Position numbers and translations under genes: made by a program. The notes beneath the pieces were generated by a model that made no database searches, was not told the DNA's origin, and saw nothing but the letters and a program-made list of their open reading frames with translations. DNA of 64,000 bases from Geobacteraceae bacterium (GTDB lineage: Bacteria; Desulfobacterota; Desulfuromonadia; Geobacterales; Geobacteraceae), in assembly GCA_009773645.1 (NCBI GenBank), contig WSYB01000023.1, positions 1-64,000 on the forward strand, in the 5' to 3' direction. This document shows positions 35,047 through 43,816 of the stretch, in pieces; position 1 is the stretch's first letter, and every line of letters begins with the position of its first letter.

Positions 35047-35955
35047 TCACGCCTCCAGCAGCAGCCCTTCCAGCAGACCGAAGTCGCTCACCTTGAGACG
35101 TGTGAATTGGAATATCTCCATGGTCTTGATGGTAATCAGGATTCCGGCTATAATCAGGTCTTCCCGCCCTTTTTCCAGTCCCGGCACCAAAAGGCGACCG
35201 GCAGGGGTCATTGGCAGAAGGGCTGCAAATATTTCTTTTATCTCATCCAGTTGGATGATGTAGTTATTGACCCGTCGATAATCGTAGTCGGTCATCTTCA
35301 TGCTTATGGCCGCCAGGGTTGTAGCAGTTCCCGCCGTACCCACAAGGGTCGCCTGTTCAAGGAGGCTGATCAGCTGCTTCTCAGCCAATAATGATTTAAG
35401 GGAGTTAAGCTCCCGCACAATCTTATCCTCCATGGCTTCGCGGGTAACCTTCCCTTCAGTAAGCCTGACCACGCCGAGCGGCAGACTCATGGTAACGAGA
35501 GGCCTCTCTTCCTGGGTAAGGGTATATTCGGTGCTCCCCCCCCCCACATCAAAAACCATCAGGTTTTTCGGCCTCTCGTCCAATCCTGCGAGTACCCCGC
35601 GCAGAGTCAGGTGGCCCTCTTTCCGGCCATCAATAACGTCAAGCCTGATGCCGGTTTTCAGGAAGATTTCATGGCAGAATTCTTCCCCGTTTGTAGCATC
35701 CCTGACCGCGCTGGTGGCCACGGCCCGCACCCTGGTAATGCCGTGTCGTTTGATTTCTTCGGCAAAATCCCGCAAAGCGGCAACAGTCCTTTCCCGTGCT
35801 TCACGAGAAATCCCCCGTTCAACGGTAAAGCCCCCCCCGAGTCTCGTTATGTGTCTCTTCAACAGAAGCTGCTCGATGCTTCCAGACTCAATCCGGCCTA
35901 TCATCAGGCGTACGGTATTTGTCCCCAGGTCAATTGCTGCTGCCGGAAGTCCCAT
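35047..35955 (-). CDS. Ppx/GppA family exopolyphosphatase/pppGpp phosphohydrolase
   Basis: A 302-residue enzyme of the ASKHA fold with the nucleotide-phosphate loops AIDLGTNTVRLMIGR and VFDVGGGSTEYTL. It is the short, two-domain form lacking the C-terminal HD-like domain of longer Ppx. It probably cleaves polyphosphate or pppGpp. Its ATG overlaps the last base of the upstream Na/Pi cotransporter gene (TAATG), so the pair is translationally coupled and both concern phosphate. Confidence 0.92.
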   Translation of the reverse strand: MGLPAAAIDLGTNTVRLMIGRIESGSIEQLLLKRHITRLGGGFTVERGISREARERTVAALRDFAEEIKRHGITRVRAVATSAVRDATNGEEFCHEIFLKTGIRLDVIDGRKEGHLTLRGVLAGLDERPKNLMVFDVGGGSTEYTLTQEERPLVTMSLPLGVVRLTEGKVTREAMEDKIVRELNSLKSLLAEKQLISLLEQATLVGTAGTATTLAAISMKMTDYDYRRVNNYIIQLDEIKEIFAALLPMTPAGRLLVPGLEKGREDLIIAGILITIKTMEIFQFTRLKVSDFGLLEGLLLEA

Positions 35956-37628
35956 TAGAAAAGTTCCTTTTCTGTTTTCATTATATTAAATGCATACTCG
36001 GCAATTTTGTTAAAGGCAGAAATGATATCACCGTATACCAAGCCGGAAATGACCGTGCATTTGCCGCTGGTCATCCGTTTGATATGGTTATTGTTCATCC
36101 TTCCCTGCATGTTAATAATCTCGTCTTTCAGGGTTCTGGCAATATTCAGATTGTCGCCGGTCCTGTCATCGAGTGATTCTAACGACAGATGAACCAGTTC
36201 GGCAACTTTGGCGGCCAGAGCTTTGAGTTCCGACATGGCGGCATTGGAAAAGAGTATCCTCTCTTCCTTCTTGCGGCTGAGGCACTCAAGAATCGACTCG
36301 GTCTGGTCTCCCAGGTGTTCAAGATTATTGACAATGTGGAGCATAATGGGTATTTCCATGGAATTATCGGAATCCAGCGGCTGCCTTGAAATGAGAACCA
36401 GAAAACCCGATATGTCACGCTGAAGGATATCAAGGGCCTCTTCTTTCTGCTGAATTCGCGCACTCCTCTTTGCGTCGTATCTGTAAAACTGTTCCACCAT
36501 GTCATCAAACATGGAACGGGCGATTCCCGCCATTCTCTTCAATTCGTTCTTAGCCTGCAACAGGGCGATGGTGGGGGTATTGACGACCCTCCTGTCGATA
36601 TACTTGGTGCGGGGTTCCATATCGCTCCCCCCTTCTCTACCGGGGACAATAACGGTCGCCGACCTGGTGAAAAAACCGAGCAGGGGGAGAAAGACCATGG
36701 CGCTCAGAACACTGAATACCGTATGGGCGTTGGCTAAATGACGGGCGATATTGGGGCGCGTTCCCGGGGGAAAGTTTCCAGGGCTCACGTTAGTAATAGT
36801 AAATTCGGCTTCGCCGGGAGATATGAGATGAACAATTTTCAAAAATAACGGAAAAAATAGGAGTACCACAACCACGGCGAAGGTATTGATAATGAAATAG
36901 ACCAGCGCGGTCCGTTTTGCGGCCAGGGTCCCGTTGATGCTTGCAATGACGGCAATAAGTGAAGTGCCGAGGACTTCACCGACAACCATTGCGACGCCGA
37001 CCTCATAACCCAAGAGTCCGCTTCCTGCCAGCGCGATTATGACTCCGGTTGCTGCGCTGCTGGATTGGATAAGAAAGGTAATAACGGCACCGGACAGCAC
37101 CGCTGATATCCGCCAGGAGAAAAACCGGTTTTGGAATCCCTGGTAAAGGGCTGTCTGGGTCAGAGGGACAAAACCGGTTTCCATTATCTGCAGGCCGAGA
37201 AAGACCAGCCCGGCGCCGAGAAGGAGATCACCCACGTAGACCCATCTTCTTCTTCTGCCAAAGAACTTGAAAATAACACCAAAAAATATCACCGGCAGTG
37301 CGTAAAACGAGACCTTAAAGGCAATGAACTGGATTGCCAGGGTGGTGCCGATTCCAGTGCCGACGAGCACGCCCAGCGCTTGATAGAGGGAAATGAGTCC
37401 TGCGTTGACAAAGCCAACGACAAGGATGGATGCGGCACTGCTGGATTGAAGCAAAGAGGCGAGACAGCTCCCCATGAGAGCTGCGCTTAAGCGGTTGCCG
37501 GTGGTTTTCTCAAGGGACTGCCGGAGTCGCTCACCGGCCAGTTTCTGGAGTCCCTCCGACATGAACTTCATGCCGAGGATGAAAAGTCCGAGTCCCCCAA
37601 GCGCCTCCCAAAGGAATGATTGAGGCAT
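35955..37628 (-). CDS. Na/Pi cotransporter family protein with C-terminal PhoU-like domain
   Basis: A 557-residue membrane protein with two Na/Pi cotransporter repeats, each carrying the QSSSA signature (LLQSSSAASILVVGFV and LIQSSSAATGVIIALA), eight or so helices, and a cytoplasmic all-helical PhoU-like region (about 345-557). The likely role is sodium-dependent phosphate uptake or efflux. It forms an operon with the Ppx/GppA-type gene. No Pho box was identified upstream. Confidence 0.92.
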   Translation of the reverse strand: MPQSFLWEALGGLGLFILGMKFMSEGLQKLAGERLRQSLEKTTGNRLSAALMGSCLASLLQSSSAASILVVGFVNAGLISLYQALGVLVGTGIGTTLAIQFIAFKVSFYALPVIFFGVIFKFFGRRRRWVYVGDLLLGAGLVFLGLQIMETGFVPLTQTALYQGFQNRFFSWRISAVLSGAVITFLIQSSSAATGVIIALAGSGLLGYEVGVAMVVGEVLGTSLIAVIASINGTLAAKRTALVYFIINTFAVVVVLLFFPLFLKIVHLISPGEAEFTITNVSPGNFPPGTRPNIARHLANAHTVFSVLSAMVFLPLLGFFTRSATVIVPGREGGSDMEPRTKYIDRRVVNTPTIALLQAKNELKRMAGIARSMFDDMVEQFYRYDAKRSARIQQKEEALDILQRDISGFLVLISRQPLDSDNSMEIPIMLHIVNNLEHLGDQTESILECLSRKKEERILFSNAAMSELKALAAKVAELVHLSLESLDDRTGDNLNIARTLKDEIINMQGRMNNNHIKRMTSGKCTVISGLVYGDIISAFNKIAEYAFNIMKTEKELF

Positions 37629-37673
37629 AGGAGTTATTCTCCGTGACTAACTGGCGGTTTCGTAAAGAAGCCG

Positions 37674-38312
37674 TTATTTTTTGATTTTAAAGGGAAACAC
37701 GAAGTCAGGAGCGGCTGATTTCGAGGTGCGTTTTTTGTAAACCAACAGTTTAACTTCCTTCTTATCGTTCAAATCAATCCTGAAATAGACGAGACCGGCA
37801 ACCTTGGCCTTCGGGATAATCGACCCGCCGGTGATGGCTTTGGTATAGATATCCTGCGGATATATTTCGTAGAAATAAGGGATTTGAGAGTTGAAACTGT
37901 TATAAAACGAGGATTTTTCATAGTCTTCCAGATAATAGAAGCCCACATACGGATAGGGTATCAGATAATAGGAGTCTTTGGATACTATCTCCTTCACCTT
38001 TTCGGGAGTCAGGGGGGTGTATTGCCGGCTTTCGTTGTCGATGAGTAAAAAAGAGTCTGCGTCAAAAATGATTTCATCGTCGGTCTGGTTGTCGATCAAT
38101 ACGGAAAACGCAGAGACGGTTCCTTCAAGGTTATAGGAGTAAAGTTCCGTATCCGCGCCCCTAACCGTAATGGCTATGCCGCCTTTCGTAATGGTCTGGG
38201 AATTGTCCTTTGAATTTACGACCCCTGATTCAACCGGTTCGGGAATGACTTTTAAAGCGCATCCGTACGTACAGATGGCGGCGATTACAATAACAATGAA
38301 CGTTTTTTTCAT
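37674..38312 (-). CDS. hypothetical lipoprotein
   Basis: A 212-residue protein beginning at the ATG at 38312, which has GGGAGG about 10 bases upstream. The signal ends with the lipobox TYGC (Cys near residue 18), indicating membrane anchoring. The body is predicted to be mostly beta strand, with Tyr-rich segments (YYLIPYPYVGFYYLEDY). No family is recognised. It follows the OmpA-related pair on the same strand and may belong to the same envelope group. Confidence 0.7.
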   Translation of the reverse strand: MKKTFIVIVIAAICTYGCALKVIPEPVESGVVNSKDNSQTITKGGIAITVRGADTELYSYNLEGTVSAFSVLIDNQTDDEIIFDADSFLLIDNESRQYTPLTPEKVKEIVSKDSYYLIPYPYVGFYYLEDYEKSSFYNSFNSQIPYFYEIYPQDIYTKAITGGSIIPKAKVAGLVYFRIDLNDKKEVKLLVYKKRTSKSAAPDFVFPFKIKK

Positions 38313-38369
38313 ATGATGGTTACCTCCCCGATTATCATCACACCATCCTGCAACGGGCACGTATTCATA

Positions 38370-38837
38370 TCACGGTGCACCTGTATTTTGTCCGGCCATA
38401 TCTGATGTACTATCGATTATTTCTTCCGAAAGTTCATTTGGATAGAGAACAATCCGGACAACATGACGGTTGCCGGATAAAATTTTATCATCCATGGCGC
38501 CTATATACAAGTCGAGCCGCAGGTGGTGCTTCATTAAGAGATAGAGTCTGACCTCTTTTGCCAGATAAAAAGAATTGACGATATATTCTTCTCTGTTGTT
38601 ATCATAAGCCCATCGTCCTTCTATTTTTACAAGCTTCCTCTTCCCCAGTTTTTTCAGTTTGGGAACCAGCGCGTCAATCTCCCGCTTTGTGTGACCGACA
38701 ATCTTGTAATCATTTGTATAAAAATGGACCAGACCGATTATTTTGCAGCCGGTTGGGACCGAGCCCGCATCCTCTTTTGCAGCGGCAATCGAAGCGGAAA
38801 TCAGTGATAAAAGTATGGTCATGCACAACCGTTTCAT
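38370..38837 (-). CDS. exported protein with a degenerate OmpA-like domain
   Basis: A 155-residue product with a signal peptide (cleavage after IAAA, about residue 20). The mature part follows the strand-helix order of an OmpA peptidoglycan-binding domain (VHFYTNDYKIV, then LVPKLKKLGKRKLVKIEGR, then a C-terminal RHVVRIVLYP) but lacks the consensus Asp/Arg residues that bind diaminopimelate. It starts 3 bp after the stop of the true OmpA-family gene, so the two are co-transcribed. The function is unknown, and the fold assignment is inference. Confidence 0.65.
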   Translation of the reverse strand: MKRLCMTILLSLISASIAAAKEDAGSVPTGCKIIGLVHFYTNDYKIVGHTKREIDALVPKLKKLGKRKLVKIEGRWAYDNNREEYIVNSFYLAKEVRLYLLMKHHLRLDLYIGAMDDKILSGNRHVVRIVLYPNELSEEIIDSTSDMAGQNTGAP

Positions 38838-38840
38838 TGC

Positions 38841-40400
38841 CTATTCCCGAGGTACAAGAAAAAGGATTTCGAAACGGCGGTTAATTCTTCTCCCCTCTGT
38901 AGTCGCGTTATCGGCTAATAGTTTCGATTTTCCCATCCCTTTTACAAAGACGCGCCCAGGCTCGATCCCTTCCCTGGTAATGAGATATGCGGCAACGGCA
39001 ATGGCGCGTTTGAGCGACAGATCCACGTTGTACTTATCCGATCCTATACCATCGGAATGACCGTCGATTCTCAGATAGGCCCATGTTTTATCGTTACGGA
39101 TCTGTTCCGCCACCTCGGAAAGGGATTTTTTCACTTCGTCTGTGAGTTCCATCTGCCCATACTCAAACATTACATCAGGGAAACGGAATTTTCTGATAAC
39201 CTTCGTTTTTTGAGGCAACTGGGAAAGTTTTGCTGAAGCTACCTCCACCTTATCACCCTTGACGTCAATAGCGTAAAGCGGTGTCTCCCCCTCACCAATG
39301 ACATTCGTAACGGCAGCGTCAATGCGGGAAACGGGAAGTTCTTCCTTAAGGCGGTCCTTTGAAGGGACCTCCTGAGTCGGAACCGGCGGAACTGCAGAGG
39401 GTAACACGACAGGGGTCGCAGGAGGCTGAGGCGGGACTATGATCTGTCCGTATGGTCTTATTATGATCTCTTCCTGGTCCGGATCAACCGGCACTTCAAG
39501 TTTACTGGCAGGTACGGCCGGCGCAGACGACTTCACCATCAACGGCGTAAGGGGGATAATCTTTACCGGTTTTACAACTTCTTGCTTCTTTTCCTTCTTG
39601 TCAGCGGAACCTGCCAGAGTTGGCACCGGTTTTATATACGTGCCGATCCCCTGGCAGGTTGAAAAACCGACAATCGCTCGCCAGTCAGGAGCAGCCGAAG
39701 AAAAACCAACCCCGCCGGCAATGTTGAACGTGAGATGGGGTGAAAGGTAATACTGAAAACCGACTGAACCTTCAAGGGGGTCGTTCTGGGTTCTGTCACG
39801 ATTTCTGTTGCCGACTATTTCCAGCGTGAGCTTGGTCCTCGAAGTGGGTGAAATTTCCACCCCTCCACCATAGAGGGTTTCCTTTTCGAAGGCTTTACCC
39901 GGTGGGGTTCCTGGGGAAAGATAGCCACCATAGAGATGCATGCCGATCCTGTCGGTTTTCAGGGAGGCAATAAGACGCCCGCCGATATCAGTAACGCCGT
40001 CCAGGCCGGGATCATCGGAGATATGTCTCTGTACGAAAATATCCGCAGCGAGCTTTATGGCGGAATTTCTTTTCCCCCAGAATCTCAACTTCGTACCCAG
40101 ATCGGCGGTGCCCCTGCCGGAACGGTCTTCCTGCCCGTTTAACAGGAGGTTCGGATAGGTTCCATATGCTTCCCAGAATGAACCTATCCCGAGGGTCAAT
40201 GCAACAGGCATTATTATGGCGTGTTTGTCATTTTTCTTGTTGAGGTTGCCCCATAGGCCTACACAAATATTGCCTGAATCCAGAGTGTCGGCTGTAGGAA
40301 CGGATATAAGACCGGTAACGCCCGTCTGAGTAGGATTGGCGGAGGACAGCGCTGGCTGAAGGAGGATTAATGTAATAATAATGGCAAGAAATCGTTTCAT
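38841..40400 (-). CDS. OmpA-family outer membrane protein with N-terminal beta-barrel
   Basis: A 519-residue outer-membrane protein: signal peptide (cleavage after LSSANP, about residue 22), an N-terminal beta-rich region (about 25-255), a Pro-rich linker (about 265-365) and a C-terminal OmpA domain with MFEYGQMELTDEVKKSLSEVA, IDGHSDGIGSDKYNVDLSLKRA and EGRRINRRFEILF. The latter binds peptidoglycan. The ATG at 40400 is preferred over a TTG at 40421; neither has a strong ribosome-binding site. It heads a three-gene envelope cluster. Confidence 0.9.
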   Translation of the reverse strand: MKRFLAIIITLILLQPALSSANPTQTGVTGLISVPTADTLDSGNICVGLWGNLNKKNDKHAIIMPVALTLGIGSFWEAYGTYPNLLLNGQEDRSGRGTADLGTKLRFWGKRNSAIKLAADIFVQRHISDDPGLDGVTDIGGRLIASLKTDRIGMHLYGGYLSPGTPPGKAFEKETLYGGGVEISPTSRTKLTLEIVGNRNRDRTQNDPLEGSVGFQYYLSPHLTFNIAGGVGFSSAAPDWRAIVGFSTCQGIGTYIKPVPTLAGSADKKEKKQEVVKPVKIIPLTPLMVKSSAPAVPASKLEVPVDPDQEEIIIRPYGQIIVPPQPPATPVVLPSAVPPVPTQEVPSKDRLKEELPVSRIDAAVTNVIGEGETPLYAIDVKGDKVEVASAKLSQLPQKTKVIRKFRFPDVMFEYGQMELTDEVKKSLSEVAEQIRNDKTWAYLRIDGHSDGIGSDKYNVDLSLKRAIAVAAYLITREGIEPGRVFVKGMGKSKLLADNATTEGRRINRRFEILFLVPRE

Positions 40401-40522
40401 GGATAAATGTAATCGGTTCAATCAATCAAAACATAAATGCTCGCATGCAGCGTTACAGGCATTTATAGCAATAACAGATTGCTTCCTTAAAATGAATACC
40501 ATCTAAGATGCCGCAATAAAAT

Positions 40523-40798
40523 CTACTTGGCAACCCTTTCCTTTAATTCTTTCCCCACTTTAAAAAACGGAAGCTTTTTCGGTTTTACCTTAATGGACTC
40601 CCCTGTTTTCGGGTTTCTGCCGGTATAGGCCTTGTATTCATTGACGACAAAGCTGCCAAAACCCCGTATTTCAATGCGATCACCCGAAATCAAGGCATTC
40701 GTCATGGAATCGAAAATAGTATTAACTATTTCCTCCGCTTTTTTGTAAGAAAGACCTTTTTGGGCAGCGAGAGCTTCTATCAGTTCGGACTTATTCAT
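40523..40798 (-). CDS. ihfB: HU/IHF-family DNA-binding protein, IHF beta-like
   Basis: A 91-residue nucleoid protein with the family pattern MNKSELIEALAA, GFGSFVVNEYKAYTGRNPKTGE (DNA-bending arm with GRNP) and a basic C-terminus. Resemblance is nearer to the integration host factor beta subunit than to HU, though separating the two needs alignment. The ATG at 40798 has GGAGG 8 bases upstream. It has its own 100-bp upstream region. Confidence 0.88.
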   Translation of the reverse strand: MNKSELIEALAAQKGLSYKKAEEIVNTIFDSMTNALISGDRIEIRGFGSFVVNEYKAYTGRNPKTGESIKVKPKKLPFFKVGKELKERVAK

Positions 40799-40900
40799 AA
40801 AACCAGCCTCCACATTCAAAAATCAAAGAATTGGATTTAACGACATTTCCGACTATTGTTGGCAATGAAAGGTTAGATATATTTTAGAACCGCAAAGAAG

Positions 40901-41923
40901 TCAACAGCAACCCTTCAAAAATTGCTTAAAAAGATACGCGGCCTCTTCTGAACGGCCTTGCCTTTCCATTAAGGGAATCAGCTTTTCAGCAGCTGCCCTG
41001 GCAACCTTAGGTATGGCAAGGGCGATTGAGTAACTCTCGATAGCCATGTCGTCGGCACCCGACAACAGATAAACGTCGCCCCGCAGCACCACGGCCTGCT
41101 CCATCAGCAACCCCATATCTATCATATGATTGAGAAGGGGGATGGTTTCTGAAAAGCGCCCGGCGTCAATCAAAAGTTGCACAAGCCCCAAATAACAAAG
41201 CGCATTCTCCCCATTCAACTCGATCGCCCGGCGAAGAAGCCTTTCGCAGTCCGCCAACCTGCCGCTTCTGTAATTGATCGAGGCAATTTCATAGAGTAGT
41301 ATATCGTTCTCGCCCTCAGACAATAACTCGGTGAAAACCTTGAGACCGGCATCCTCTTCACCTTCATGGGTCAGCAGATATCCATATGCAAATTTCTTTC
41401 CCAACGCAGCATAACGGCCCGGCAGCAAATCCGGAAGCGTCTGGATAAGGAGTTCAAATCTGTCCTCAGCGGTCAGTTGACCGTCCTTAACATTGCCGGC
41501 CTCGGCGGCTTTGTCCGGACTGCTCACACAGGAGATACAGTTATGATTCATTTCCTTTGGGCTTGATGAAACGTCAGCCGGCGCAGCTGACCCCATGAGG
41601 TTTTCAGCCTTTTCCCTGATTGTTACGTCTTCTGCCAGCTCATTAACCAGATTGAGATGCTCTCTCGCCTTTGCAAAATCACGCCGGCTCAAGGCATGCT
41701 CGGCCTCAGCCAGATTTATCAGCCCCAGTCTGTTGCCCGTTTCGGTCAATTTATTTCGTACATAAGCCTCAGCTGAGCCGGCATCGTCAGGACAGCTTGC
41801 CAGCCTCTGCATGGCTTCGTAAAAAGCATTTCTGGCGTCGGCAAACCGTTCCTCCTCCAGAAATTTCTCACCTTTTCCAACATAGAAACGGTAATCCTTG
41901 TTAAATAGTTTCTTGAAGAACAT
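40901..41923 (-). CDS. TPR-repeat protein
   Basis: A 340-residue soluble protein of helical repeats with Ala/Leu/Tyr positions typical of tetratricopeptide units in both halves, separated by a low-complexity linker with two Cys (about 125-145). No signal sequence. The ATG has GGAGG 4 bases upstream. It lies 15 bp after the RlmD-like methyltransferase gene on the same strand, and probably shares its transcript. The role is unknown. Confidence 0.75.
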   Translation of the reverse strand: MFFKKLFNKDYRFYVGKGEKFLEEERFADARNAFYEAMQRLASCPDDAGSAEAYVRNKLTETGNRLGLINLAEAEHALSRRDFAKAREHLNLVNELAEDVTIREKAENLMGSAAPADVSSSPKEMNHNCISCVSSPDKAAEAGNVKDGQLTAEDRFELLIQTLPDLLPGRYAALGKKFAYGYLLTHEGEEDAGLKVFTELLSEGENDILLYEIASINYRSGRLADCERLLRRAIELNGENALCYLGLVQLLIDAGRFSETIPLLNHMIDMGLLMEQAVVLRGDVYLLSGADDMAIESYSIALAIPKVARAAAEKLIPLMERQGRSEEAAYLFKQFLKGCC

Positions 41924-41938
41924 GAACCCTCCAGGATT

Positions 41939-43282
41939 TCAGGTACTGACCTGCGCGTGTCTGTGTACCGGCTCCAGCATTGTCACGCTCTCAATGTGGT
42001 AGGTTTGCGGAAACATGTCCACCGGCCGGCTCTTGACCACTTCATAGCCTGACTTCTTCAATATGCCGATATCTCTTCCCAAGGTGGCAGGATCACATGA
42101 TACGTACAGGATCGTTCTCGGCCCAAAGGCATGGATGTGGCCGACCACTTCCGCCGCACCTGTTCTGGGTGGGTCGAGCAGCACAACGTCAAATTTCTCA
42201 CCGGCATCAGCCAGCTTTTTGACGCCTGCGGCCGCTTCAGAACAGAGGAATACGGCATTTTTCACTCCGTTTGTTTCACAGTTGCCAACGGCGTCCCTGA
42301 TGGAGGGTTCATACTCCTCCAGACCGACTGTTGTCGCCGCGTTTCGGGCAAGCGGAATGGAAAAGTTGCCGTTCCCGCAATAAAGGTCAAGAACCCTCTC
42401 TCTGCCGGTCAGCCCCGCCCAACTGCAGACGGTGTCAATAAGGGCCACGTTCTGCCGATAATTAACCTGGGAAAAACCTCCCCGGCTGAAGAAGAGTCTT
42501 GTTTCGGGAACACCGGAAAGGACATCTTCCGGAACCCCATAGGCGAGCCGCTCAATTCCGGCAACCTTTGTCAGAGTTGCCTTTCTTCCGCTCTGAAGAA
42601 ATATCCCGTCAGCCGAGGAGAGAGTAATCAGGTTTTGTTGAAGAAACTGCACTATCTCCAGACGTCGGACGCCTATGTAATGAATTATGACAATGACTTT
42701 CCTGTCATCGCCCATCGCCGCATCGATCTGCGGGATCTTGTCGGGTTCGGGGAATTGCGCCATTAACGTGCGGAGCTCACCGATTATCCGGTTGACCGCG
42801 GGATGGGCAATGGCGCATATGTGAGGAATATCAACCACAAAATGGGACCCTCCCCTGTAAAAACCCAGGTGGGGCTCTCCGGCATTTGAGCGCAGTTTTA
42901 ACTGGACCCTGGTCCGGTAACCGTAAGGTTCGGACGCAGGAATTATAGGCAGAATCCGGTCACTCTCCACCCGGCCGGATCGCCACAAAAGTTCCGAAAA
43001 AATTTCCTGCTTTGCGGCAAGCTGTCCTGAATATGACAGATGCTGCCAGTTACAACCACCGCATGTACCGAAAACCGGACAGGGCGGGGGTACCCGCAGG
43101 GATGATGGTTCCAGGAGTTCAAGCAGCTCTCCCTCAAGGTAAGAGCGCTTTTCCGAGCGAACCCGAATTTTAGCCATATCGCCGGGAGCGGTAAAAGGGA
43201 CAAAACAGGCCTTCCCCTCAATGCGACCAAAACCTGAGCCGCCAAAAGCCAGTTTTTCTATATTTACAGCGGCTTCACGCAT
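41939..43282 (-). CDS. rlmD: 23S rRNA uracil-C5 methyltransferase (RlmD/RumA type)
   Basis: SAM-dependent RNA m5U methyltransferase of 447 residues. The order is TRAM domain (about 1-60), Fe-S cluster Cys set CPVFGTCGGCNWQHL, central domain, and SAM domain with DLYCGNGNFSIPLA, LLDPPRTGA and the catalytic Cys in YVSCDPATLGRD. It could also be a TrmA/RlmC relative; the Fe-S motif favours RlmD. The ATG at 43282 overlaps the stop of the upstream gene by 8 bases and is chosen over a GTG at 43294. Confidence 0.92.
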   Translation of the reverse strand: MREAAVNIEKLAFGGSGFGRIEGKACFVPFTAPGDMAKIRVRSEKRSYLEGELLELLEPSSLRVPPPCPVFGTCGGCNWQHLSYSGQLAAKQEIFSELLWRSGRVESDRILPIIPASEPYGYRTRVQLKLRSNAGEPHLGFYRGGSHFVVDIPHICAIAHPAVNRIIGELRTLMAQFPEPDKIPQIDAAMGDDRKVIVIIHYIGVRRLEIVQFLQQNLITLSSADGIFLQSGRKATLTKVAGIERLAYGVPEDVLSGVPETRLFFSRGGFSQVNYRQNVALIDTVCSWAGLTGRERVLDLYCGNGNFSIPLARNAATTVGLEEYEPSIRDAVGNCETNGVKNAVFLCSEAAAGVKKLADAGEKFDVVLLDPPRTGAAEVVGHIHAFGPRTILYVSCDPATLGRDIGILKKSGYEVVKSRPVDMFPQTYHIESVTMLEPVHRHAQVST

Positions 43283-43673
43283 CAGAACCCGCACGACCGG
43301 CAGGAGACCCTCCCCGTTTTCGTTTGACCCTGGTTATTTCTGTGATCACCAGCTTCCGGGGAAATGCGGCAGCTGCAAAGTAGGGGAGGGAATGATCTTC
43401 AAAATCTGCCGTAAGCCTTTCCAGCACCCTCTCGATTTCCGTCGAAGGGACCCCCATCTTCTCCACAACGCGGCGATAGACCACCGAATCTCCGAGCATG
43501 GCTCTGGCTTCCGCCAAGGCTGCCTGATCCGAAAAATATTCTGCGCGGACCGGGATTTCACAAAGTATTTCCAGCTTCACCCGATAAATATCGCCGTAAT
43601 ACCGGCAAGTTTGATTGTAGAAGCGGAGAGTCAGGCCGTTTGCAAGGGTGATTTCCCGGATGAGGTTGTCCAT
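43275..43673 (-). CDS. conserved hypothetical protein upstream of rlmD
   Basis: A 132-residue protein of mixed alpha/beta composition ending in a basic tail (VKRKRGGSPAGR). No domain is recognised. It overlaps the start of rlmD by 8 bases, so the two are coupled, and the basic C-terminus is compatible with RNA contact. The start at 43673 has only a distant AAGGA, so the true start could differ. Confidence 0.65.
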   Translation of the reverse strand: MDNLIREITLANGLTLRFYNQTCRYYGDIYRVKLEILCEIPVRAEYFSDQAALAEARAMLGDSVVYRRVVEKMGVPSTEIERVLERLTADFEDHSLPYFAAAAFPRKLVITEITRVKRKRGGSPAGRAGSDA

Positions 43674-43816
43674 GTGGCGGTGCTATCCTTCCAGACCCGG
43701 TAATGAACCGGTTTTGCTCCCAAATGCCGGGGATTCGATACCCGTGCACAGGCGGGGTGATAGCTTGAAAATAATACGCTTTTCACCTTCTTGTAAAGGC
43801 TTTTCTGCAAGGAATA

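Noticed and set aside
43700-43790. A tRNA-like T-arm (TTCGATA) between the COG2403-like gene and the hypothetical gene
   Set aside because: The stem around the loop does not pair correctly and no D-arm, anticodon arm or acceptor stem could be fitted.
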